39,194 bases of DNA from Gordonia shandongensis DSM 45094 (GTDB lineage Bacteria > Actinomycetota > Actinomycetes > Mycobacteriales > Mycobacteriaceae): positions 1 to 39,194 of the forward strand of contig NZ_AUHE01000019.1 in the NCBI RefSeq assembly GCF_000423025.1. The letters are read 5' to 3'. A program made the position numbers and the translations under genes. The notes under the pieces are model-generated. The model saw nothing but the letters and a program-made list of their open reading frames with translations, was not told where the DNA came from and did no database searches. Of the stretch, positions 33,922 to 39,194 are shown piece by piece. Numbering within the stretch: the first letter of the stretch is position 1; every line of letters begins with the position of its first letter.

Positions 33922-35423
33922 GCTCCGCGGACCGTCCGGTACAGGTCGAGCACCCACACCAGCAGCGGGAGCACGGCGACCAGCACCCCGTACTCGGCCA
34001 CCTCGGCGGCTCGAACCTGCAGCGGTGAATACTCGCCGCCCGGTGCGATCACGCCGATGAGCAGCGCGACGGTCCCGAATCCGAGGACCGCGACGAAGGC
34101 GGTGAACGGCGACACCCCGCCGCCGACGGTCCACGCGGCCAGAGTGGCGACCGCCGTCATCGCGGCGCCTCCGACGAGGACGGCGGACTGGCGGCGATCG
34201 ACGTGGGTCCGGCCGCGGGCCAGTACCGAGACGATGATCGCCGCGCAGTACACCGCCGCGACCGTCGACGGCCCCGCGGTCGCGGCGACCGCGACGGTCG
34301 CGGCGGCGACGATCGCCACCCCTCCGGCCAGCAGGCCGGTGAGGATCGACGACGCGGCGCCGGCCCGCCGGGTGAGGTCGTCGTCGAAGACGAGACCGGC
34401 GATGGCCTCCATCGGATCGTCGTCGGTGCGCGCCGCCGCCGGGTCTCGCAGCGCCAGGGCGTCGACGCCGGGGACCGGATCGTCGAGCTCATCGGGAGGC
34501 GGCGGTGCGGCGGTCGGGACGGCCGGCAACGGCAGCCGCGCCGCCGCGACGGCGAGGCGCGGTGCGAGCAGCACGGTGGCGACCGCGACCGCGGCGAGAC
34601 AGGCTGCGATCCGTTCGGGGGCGAGCGAGACGATCGTCGACGCGGCGGCGCCGACGGCGAGCAGCGCACATGCGGTGGCGACGGCGACGTGGGCGGCCGT
34701 GGCGACACCGGTGAGGCGATGACCGATCACGGCGACGACGAGGGCGGCGGTCGCCGCCACGGCGGTCCGGGCGTCGGCGGGACCGTCCGATGTGACAGCC
34801 CACGCCGTCGACGCCGCGAACGAGGTGGCGGCCAGCGACACGGTGGCGATGACCTCGGTGGCGATGACCTGGGTGGCGATGACCTCGGTGGTGGCGGCGA
34901 ACCGGCGCCCCAGCGCCGCGACGGTCATCAACAGTGCCGTGGCGGCGGCGGTGATCGCACCGACCGCGGCCGCATCGCCGCGGTCCGTCGCCCACCCCGC
35001 CAGGACGAACGCCGTCACCGCCGCGGCGAGGAACACCGCGCAGCCGGTGCGGACCGCCGCCGACGGCGACCACGCGGGCCGCGTGCGGCGCAACGCCGAC
35101 GCGACCCCGTCGGCCACGTCGTCGACGACCGTCCGGCGGGCGACCGGGTGATCGGGACGCACCAGCAGAAGCTCACCGTGGACCACCCCCGCGTCGGCGA
35201 GGGTGTCGGACGGACGCAGTCGGGTGCCGTCGATCCGGGCCAACGTCCACGGCGGTGTCGCGACGCGGTCCGTGGCGCCGAAGCTATCCGGAATACGCAG
35301 TGCCACAAGCAGGTCCGGCATCAGGGCCGCGATCGGAACGCCGAGCGGAAGCCCGGCGTCCAACTGCGTGTCGCCACCCAGAATCGAGGTCCGGACGATC
35401 TCCGGTTCGATGAATGCAGTCAT
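33918..35423 (-). CDS. eccD: Type VII secretion membrane protein EccD
   Basis: 501 aa from ATG 35423, preceded by GGGGGAAGG. The N-terminal ~95 residues form a ubiquitin-like domain (PEIVRTSILGGDTQLDAGLPLGVPIAALMPDLL ... HGELLLVRP), which in ESX systems docks to EccC. Eleven hydrophobic segments follow from ~120 to the end (DLYRTVRGA), forming the inner-membrane vestibule of the channel. The loop ATTEVIATQVIATEVIATVS arises from a 15-bp tandem repeat (about 34843-34893). The gene is divergent from eccC and overlaps mycP (ATGA). This order, eccC divergent from eccD-mycP, is that of ESX-4. Confidence 0.92.
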   Translation of the reverse strand: MTAFIEPEIVRTSILGGDTQLDAGLPLGVPIAALMPDLLVALRIPDSFGATDRVATPPWTLARIDGTRLRPSDTLADAGVVHGELLLVRPDHPVARRTVVDDVADGVASALRRTRPAWSPSAAVRTGCAVFLAAAVTAFVLAGWATDRGDAAAVGAITAAATALLMTVAALGRRFAATTEVIATQVIATEVIATVSLAATSFAASTAWAVTSDGPADARTAVAATAALVVAVIGHRLTGVATAAHVAVATACALLAVGAAASTIVSLAPERIAACLAAVAVATVLLAPRLAVAAARLPLPAVPTAAPPPPDELDDPVPGVDALALRDPAAARTDDDPMEAIAGLVFDDDLTRRAGAASSILTGLLAGGVAIVAAATVAVAATAGPSTVAAVYCAAIIVSVLARGRTHVDRRQSAVLVGGAAMTAVATLAAWTVGGGVSPFTAFVAVLGFGTVALLIGVIAPGGEYSPLQVRAAEVAEYGVLVAVLPLLVWVLDLYRTVRGA

Positions 35424-35458
35424 ATCGCACACCTTCCCCCCAGGTTCCTGATACAACC

Positions 35459-35485
35459 CATCCATCGCGTGTGCGGCGATGGATG
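35459..35485. promoter_or_regulatory. Inverted repeat in the eccD/eccC divergent region
   Basis: CATCCATCGC (35459-35468) and GCGATGGATG (35476-35485) are perfect 10-bp arms with a 7-bp spacer, 36 bp upstream of eccD. Candidate operator or 5'-UTR hairpin for the ESX genes. Confidence 0.5.
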
Positions 35486-35520
35486 CGTTCGAGGAAACCA
35501 CGATTCCCCGCGTCGCGGCC

Positions 35521-35538
35521 GGTGTTTGCCGAAACACC
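35521..35538. promoter_or_regulatory. Second inverted repeat before eccC
   Basis: GGTGTTT (35521-35527) and AAACACC (35532-35538) with a 4-base centre, 40 bp before the eccC start. Confidence 0.4.
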
Positions 35539-35577
35539 GCGTCGGACCGCCGCGCGAACGGGGGCTGGGGGGCTCAG

Positions 35578-35784
35578 ATGGACGGTTCGGTATTCGGCGG
35601 CGCACCCGTCGTCGCCTTCACGCGGCGACCTCGGCTCGTGACGACCGCTCCGCCCGACGGTGAGGTCGAGTTGACGGCGCCGCCGGAGCTCTCGCGTGCG
35701 GTCCCACCGAACATGCTGGTCCGGCTGCTGCCGGTGGTGATGGTCGTCGCCGTCGTCGGGGCGAATGTCGGAGAGCCACTATAA
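35578..35784 (+). pseudogene. eccC: eccC, N-terminal 61 codons only, cut by a mobile element
   Basis: ATG 35578 follows a G-rich Shine-Dalgarno (GGGGGGCTC). The product begins with the EccC start region: an Arg/Pro stretch FTRRPRLVTTAPPDGEVELTAPPELSRAVPPN, followed by the first membrane helix MLVRLLPVVMVVAVVG. EccC is the FtsK/SpoIIIE-type ATPase that drives type VII secretion and is normally above 1,200 aa. Here the host sequence ends after about codon 61 (GGG, 35758-35760). Seven foreign codons then lead to TAA, which lies inside the TATAAT of the integrase promoter. The rest of eccC is presumably at the other end of the element, outside the window. While the element is inserted, this ESX system should not work. 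Confidence 0.82.
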
Positions 35785-35793
35785 TCTCGCGGT
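35745..35793. other. Element/host junction (attachment site) inside eccC
   Basis: Host eccC reading can be followed to about 35760, and the integrase starts at 35794, so one hybrid att site must lie in between or just before. The crossover dinucleotide cannot be fixed without the other junction. The insertion falls within the codons for the first EccC membrane helix. Confidence 0.65.
35780..35785 (+). promoter_or_regulatory. Integrase -10 box, TATAAT
   Basis: A perfect consensus TATAAT 8 nt before the integrase ATG, predicting a leaderless integrase mRNA. The inverted repeat CTCGC (35786-35790) / GCGAG (35796-35800) straddles the start codon and could be an operator. Confidence 0.65.
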
Positions 35794-37206
35794 ATGCGAG
35801 CGATCATATACTGCCGAGTGTCCTCCGACCCAGCCAAGCGCGGCAAGTCCGTTACCGAGCAGGAAGCGGAATGCCGCGACGTCTGCACACGCGAAGGCTG
35901 GGACGTCGCCGAAGTCCTCGTCGACAACGATCTCGGCGCCTCCCGCTACTCACGCGGTGAACGAACCGCGTACGCACGACTGGAAGCCACCCTCCGACCG
36001 GGCGATGTGCTCGTCACCTGGGAAGCCTCCCGCGCCCAACGTGACCTATCGGCCTACCTCACCCTCCGCGACCTATGCGCCGACCGCGGCGTCCTCTGGT
36101 CCTACAGCGGCCGCACCCACGACCTCACCCGCGGAGACGACCGCTTCACCACCGGCTTAGACGCACTCCTTGCCGAGAAGGAAGTCGAGCAAACACGCGA
36201 ACGCGTTCTGCGTGCCGTCCGGGCCCGCGCTGCTGCCGGTCGACCGCACGGGAAGCCGCCGTACGGCTACCGCGTGGCTCGCGACCCCGACACCGGCCAG
36301 TCGACTGGCCGCGCGCCCGACCCCGAGCAAGCACCGCGCGTCCAAGAGATCATCCGCCGAATCCTCGCCGGAGACAGCATCTACCGGATCTGCCGAGACT
36401 TCACCGACCGCGGAATCCCGCGACCCCGCAGCAGCGACACCAACGCGTGGGACGCGACCACGGTCCGCCGCATCGCGAACAACCCCGCCTACGCGGGGCT
36501 GCGGGTCCACCACGGGCAGGTCGTCGGCCCCGGCACCTGGGAGCCGATAATCTCGGTCGACGACCACGAGCGCGCAAAATCCCTCGTCTCCGACCCTTCG
36601 CGCACGACTCGCCCGAAGACCGGCGACGGCCCCGCCTGGCTCCTATCCGGGATCCTGGCCTGCGCGCACTGCGGCAGCCCGTGCGTCCGCAACAAGACCC
36701 GCGGGAAACCGATCTACGCGTGCGCCGGCCACCGGTATGCCGAAACGGGATTGCGGCACTGCACCGGTCGTGTCATCGAGCGCGTCGACCCGTACGTCAC
36801 TGAGGCGATCATCCGGAGGCTCGAAGGCCAGGATCTCGTCGATGACCTGTGCGCGAGCGATGTCGAGTATCGGGCGGCGGCGGATGAGGCCGCGGCATTG
36901 CGCCGCCGCCTGGATGGGTTCACTGATGCTGCCGCGGAAGGGGAGGTGTCGCCGTCGGCGTTGGCTCGGATCGAAGCGAAACTCCTCCCGCAGATCGAGG
37001 CTGCTGAGCAGCGTGCGCGGAGTCGGGTGTCGCCGCTGGTGGAGTCGATGCGTGGGGCGGGCGCACGACGGCGGTGGGACAGTCTGCCGATGCTGGACCG
37101 GCGCGAGTTGGTGCGAGCGTTGACTGCGTCGATCACCCTGTCGTCGGTGGGCCGCGGCCGCAAGACCTACCCGGACGGTGAGGGCATCACCATCACGTGG
37201 CGGTAG
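35794..37206 (+). CDS. Large serine recombinase (phage-type integrase)
   Basis: 470 aa. The N-terminal resolvase domain starts RAIIYCRVSSD with nucleophile Ser10 (or the adjacent Ser11) and has RGERTAYARLEATLRPGDVLVTWEASRAQRD. A recombinase domain (~160-265) follows: PYGYRV, IIRRILAGDSIYRICRDFTDRGIPRPR, WDATTVRRIANNPAYAGLRVH. Next comes a zinc ribbon with CAHCGSPC and two later Cys (YACAGH, LRHCTG), then a coiled-coil region (~355-425). It would carry out directional attP x attB integration. Placement at the very edge of the element, pointing inward from the eccC junction, is typical. It converges with the ImmA-like gene with no gap. Confidence 0.95.
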   Translation: MRAIIYCRVSSDPAKRGKSVTEQEAECRDVCTREGWDVAEVLVDNDLGASRYSRGERTAYARLEATLRPGDVLVTWEASRAQRDLSAYLTLRDLCADRGVLWSYSGRTHDLTRGDDRFTTGLDALLAEKEVEQTRERVLRAVRARAAAGRPHGKPPYGYRVARDPDTGQSTGRAPDPEQAPRVQEIIRRILAGDSIYRICRDFTDRGIPRPRSSDTNAWDATTVRRIANNPAYAGLRVHHGQVVGPGTWEPIISVDDHERAKSLVSDPSRTTRPKTGDGPAWLLSGILACAHCGSPCVRNKTRGKPIYACAGHRYAETGLRHCTGRVIERVDPYVTEAIIRRLEGQDLVDDLCASDVEYRAAADEAAALRRRLDGFTDAAAEGEVSPSALARIEAKLLPQIEAAEQRARSRVSPLVESMRGAGARRRWDSLPMLDRRELVRALTASITLSSVGRGRKTYPDGEGITITWR

Positions 37207-37656
37207 TCATGCCGGTGGCTGCCACGACCAGTCGCCGTCGCACGCGGCCTCGACTGCCGCGACCTCGAGCGGGTCGAGGTGCTCCATGCGCATCCACGCG
37301 GTCTGCTGGTCGACCCACAGGTGATCAGCGAGATCGTGCAAGCACGGGTGCCGGAGCCACAGGAAGGCGTCGACCAGTTGCTCCAACGTGACCAGCCGGC
37401 GGGCTGACTCCAACTCGACGATCTGCTCTTCGACGTCAGGGTCATGATGCTCGCGGCCGCGGCGCTCGATGTGCACGAGCTCGTGCGTCAGCGTGCACCG
37501 ACGTTCGGCTTGGGATAGGCCGCGGTGCAGCCAGATGGTGCGTCGGCCGATCAGTCCCATGTGGCCGGGGGAGAGTCGGCGGGTGCAGTCGATGTCCAGG
37601 TCGGGGTGTAGGTCGCGAGCCAGACGCCACGGATGCCAGGAGTTCATACCGGACAT
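37207..37656 (-). CDS. ImmA/IrrE-type metallopeptidase of the integrated element
   Basis: 149 aa. The zinc motif is RRCTLTHELVHIERR (HExxH), followed by an acidic helix VEEQIVELESARRLV that can supply the third ligand, and a C-terminal helical part with a repeated Trp pattern (DHLWVDQQTAWMRM). ImmA proteins cleave phage or ICE repressors during induction, and actinophages commonly carry one near the integrase. The repressor it would act on is not in the window. ATG 37656 is used; ATG 37647 is also possible. Confidence 0.82.
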   Translation of the reverse strand: MSGMNSWHPWRLARDLHPDLDIDCTRRLSPGHMGLIGRRTIWLHRGLSQAERRCTLTHELVHIERRGREHHDPDVEEQIVELESARRLVTLEQLVDAFLWLRHPCLHDLADHLWVDQQTAWMRMEHLDPLEVAAVEAACDGDWSWQPPA

Positions 37657-37710
37657 ACGAGCATGGGGCTCTGACAGAAAACGCCGTGACCAGGAACTAC
37701 ACGCGTGTGA

Positions 37711-37895
37711 TTAGCAGGCGGATAGTTCGCGCTGGACGGTGAAGTTGTCCCAGTCTGGTGTCGCTCCACCTGCGGCATGCACGATTGTTCGTGCTGCCGT
37801 CATGCCGCGATTCACGGCCCGCACATCGTCGGTGTCCTCCACCGTGATTGTTAGGTCGAGGGTGGCGCCACCGATGCAAATCCCAGTGTCGGCGT
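37711..37895 (-). pseudogene. 3' end of an unrecognised element gene, cut by the IS3 insertion
   Basis: Reading the minus strand, an open frame runs from the IS boundary at 37895 to TAA at 37713-37711, about 61 codons. It includes GGATLDLTITVEDTDDVRAV and GGATPDWDNFTVQRELSAC. The amino acid pattern and codon use look like a real C-terminus, but I do not recognise the family. Its 5' part should lie beyond the IS, outside the window. It follows the same direction as the ImmA-like gene, 54 bp upstream of it. Confidence 0.55.
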
Positions 37896-37919
37896 TGAAG
37901 CGCCCTGGGTTTCGTTCCG
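37896..37919 (+). repeat. IS3 left terminal inverted repeat
   Basis: Begins TGAAGCGCCCTGGG and matches the right end 39170-39193 at all 24 positions in inverted orientation. Confidence 0.95.
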
Positions 37920-37943
37920 AGTCTCAGCAAGGAGAATCAGAAC

Positions 37944-38255
37944 ATGCCCAAGAAGTTCAGTCCAGAACTGCGTGACCGTGCCGTGCGCATGGTCTACGAC
38001 CGCCAAGCCCGCGAGGGCGGACCTCGCGCAGCATCGATCCGTGCCGTCGCGCCGCAGCTCGGTGTCGGGACAGAGACGCTGCGGATCTGGTGCAATCGCT
38101 ACGGCGCCACCGAGCCGGTCGGACCAGGAGAGTCGCTCGAGGAGGAGAATCGCCGTCTCCGCCGGGAGCTCGCCGAGGCGCGGCGTGCGAACGAGATCCT
38201 GAAGGCCGCCTCAGCGTTTTTCGCAGCGGAACTCGACCGCCCCACGACGAAATGA
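37944..38255 (+). CDS. IS3 transposase subunit OrfA
   Basis: 103 aa. The HTH domain KFSPELRDRAVRMVYDRQ ... VAPQLGVGTETLRIWCNRY binds the terminal repeats. A leucine-zipper-like helix (SLEEENRRLRRELAEARRANEILKAASAFFAAEL) mediates oligomerisation. ATG 37944 follows AAGGAG (37929-37934). It ends at TGA 38253-38255, overlapping the orfB ATG. The end ASAFFAAELDRP is the same as in OrfA of IS6110. Confidence 0.95.
   Translation: MPKKFSPELRDRAVRMVYDRQAREGGPRAASIRAVAPQLGVGTETLRIWCNRYGATEPVGPGESLEEENRRLRRELAEARRANEILKAASAFFAAELDRPTTK
38213..38222 (+). promoter_or_regulatory. Probable -1 frameshift site between orfA and orfB
   Basis: The run GCGTTTTTCG near the end of orfA lies where the orfB frame is open upstream of its ATG. 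A -1 slip on the T-run would fuse OrfA to OrfB, as IS3 elements generally do. It is not a perfect X-XXY-YYZ heptamer, so reinitiation at ATG 38252 is an alternative. Confidence 0.5.
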
Positions 38256-39166
38256 TCGCGTTCGTCGACATGCATCGCGAGAAGTTCGGGGTCGAGGCCA
38301 TCTGCCGCATCCTCAGTACGACAGAATGTGGGTTCATCACCTCCCGCGGATACCGTGCGGCCAAGAACAGGCCGGCCTCCGCTCGCAGCGTTCGGGACGA
38401 GATGCTGGTGGAGGAGGTGCAACGGCTTCATCAGGCGAACTACAGCGTCTACGGGGTCCGGAAGATGTGGCACGCTATGCGCCACGCAGGATGGGACGTC
38501 GGCCGCGACCAGGTCGCGAGGCTGATGAAGATCGCCGGCCTGCAGGGCGTTCGCCGAGGTCGAAAGCCTGTCACCACCTGCTCCGCAGACGGAGATGACC
38601 AGCGCCCGGACCTCGTTGAACGGCGGTTCGTCGCGGATCGACCGCAGCAGCTTTGGGTCGCCGACATCACTTACGTCCGGATGCTCTCCGGGTTCTGCTA
38701 CGTCGCATTCATTACCGATGTCTTCAGTCGCAGAATTGTCGGCTGGGCGGTCGCGCCCACGCTCCACACGGAGCCTCTGCCATTGCTCGCACTGGAGCAT
38801 GCACTCCAGTCCACCGGGGTGAGCAGGAACGAAAGCGGATTGATCCACCATTCCGACAGAGGTAGTCAATACGTCTCGCTCGCCTATTCGGACGCTCTCC
38901 TCGCCGCGGGAATTACGGCTTCAGTGGGTACCGTCGGCGATAGCTACGATAACGCGCTGGCCGAGACAGTGAACGGCCTATACAAGGCGGAGTTGATCTA
39001 CTCCAAGCGGATCTGGGAGTCCGTCAGCGAGGTTGAGTTCGCCACGATGGGCTGGGTCCACTGGTGGAACACGTCCCGGCTCCACGAAGCTCTCGGCTAC
39101 CGCACCCCGGCGAACGTCGAAGCGTCCTACACTCACACCACGACGACCGCGCCCGCGGCCGTGTAA
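38252..39166 (+). CDS. IS3 transposase catalytic subunit OrfB
   Basis: 304 aa counted from ATG 38252. The rve integrase core carries the DDE triad: D138 (LWVADITYV), D202 (HHSDRGSQY) and E238 (DNALAETVNGLYKAE), with 35 residues between the last two. The upstream HTH_21 region has YSVYGVRKMWHAM. Close resemblance to the IS6110 transposase is clear by eye. It is probably made mainly as an OrfA-OrfB fusion by -1 frameshifting. Confidence 0.95.
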   Translation: MIAFVDMHREKFGVEAICRILSTTECGFITSRGYRAAKNRPASARSVRDEMLVEEVQRLHQANYSVYGVRKMWHAMRHAGWDVGRDQVARLMKIAGLQGVRRGRKPVTTCSADGDDQRPDLVERRFVADRPQQLWVADITYVRMLSGFCYVAFITDVFSRRIVGWAVAPTLHTEPLPLLALEHALQSTGVSRNESGLIHHSDRGSQYVSLAYSDALLAAGITASVGTVGDSYDNALAETVNGLYKAELIYSKRIWESVSEVEFATMGWVHWWNTSRLHEALGYRTPANVEASYTHTTTTAPAAV

Positions 39167-39169
39167 CCA

Positions 39170-39193
39170 CGGAACGAAACCCAGGGCGCTTCA
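39170..39193 (-). repeat. IS3 right terminal inverted repeat
   Basis: Ends GGGCGCTTCA one base before the window ends. Perfect inverse of 37896-37919. Confidence 0.95.
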
Positions 39194-39194
39194 G

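Larger units (their letters stand above)
37896..39193 (+). mobile_element. Complete IS3-family element (IS6110-like)
   Basis: 1,298 bp, bounded by perfect 24-bp terminal inverted repeats: left 37896-37919 and right 39170-39193, with TG...CA ends. It holds orfA and orfB in the IS3 arrangement. The left flank ends GGCGT and only one base (G) follows the right end, so the target duplication cannot be confirmed; a 4-bp GCGT would agree with that base and a 3-bp CGT would not. Perfect ends and open frames suggest recent insertion. Confidence 0.95.

Overview
The window is high-GC DNA from the order Mycobacteriales (mycolic-acid actinobacteria), most likely Gordonia or a close relative. The evidence is mycothiol chemistry (Mca), a two-gene IrtAB-type siderophore transporter, DesA2- and PhoH2-type proteins, an ESX-4-like type VII secretion locus, and a gene order that follows the M. 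tuberculosis Rv1080c-Rv1110 neighbourhood (greA, DUF4307, mca, Rv1083/Rv1084-like, hemolysin III, Z-prenyl synthase, coaA, glyA, desA2, phoH2, glpX, xseBA, Rv1109c-like, ispH). The genus is an inference.

Layout. Positions 1-~337 hold the 3' end of an IS256-family element, followed by an XRE regulator. Positions 968-6128 carry greA, a queuosine-precursor-type transporter, a DUF4307 protein, mca, a small membrane protein and a YyaL-like thioredoxin-domain protein. Positions 6112-7536 hold a type I DAHP synthase preceded by a short aromatic-rich leader ORF and hairpins that look like a ribosome-mediated attenuator. Positions 7571-12064 hold an IdeR-type iron box and irtA-irtB. Positions 12086-21046 are mostly housekeeping genes. 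Positions 21166-23543 carry a methyltransferase, an L,D-transpeptidase and a second PIG-L deacetylase. Positions 23646-27369 form a two-component system divergent from a two-gene ABC exporter. Positions 27434-32520 hold glpX, DUF4245, the xseAB group and ispH.

Positions 32527-35784 are an ESX-4-like group: eccD-mycP, divergent from eccC. EccC breaks off after about 61 codons, where a mobile element with its own large serine integrase (35794-37206) and an ImmA-like peptidase begins. That element in turn carries a complete IS3-family insertion (37896-39193), which cuts a further element gene. The mycosin in this locus has Gly where the catalytic Ser should be.

The observations I would follow first are the aromatic leader peptide and attenuator before the DAHP synthase, the element inserted in eccC, the serine-less mycosin, and the small ORF and hairpins in front of phoH2. 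Many genes have a TANNNT-like -10 hexamer 6-8 nt before the start codon, which suggests widespread leaderless transcription. No tRNA, rRNA or CRISPR array was seen.
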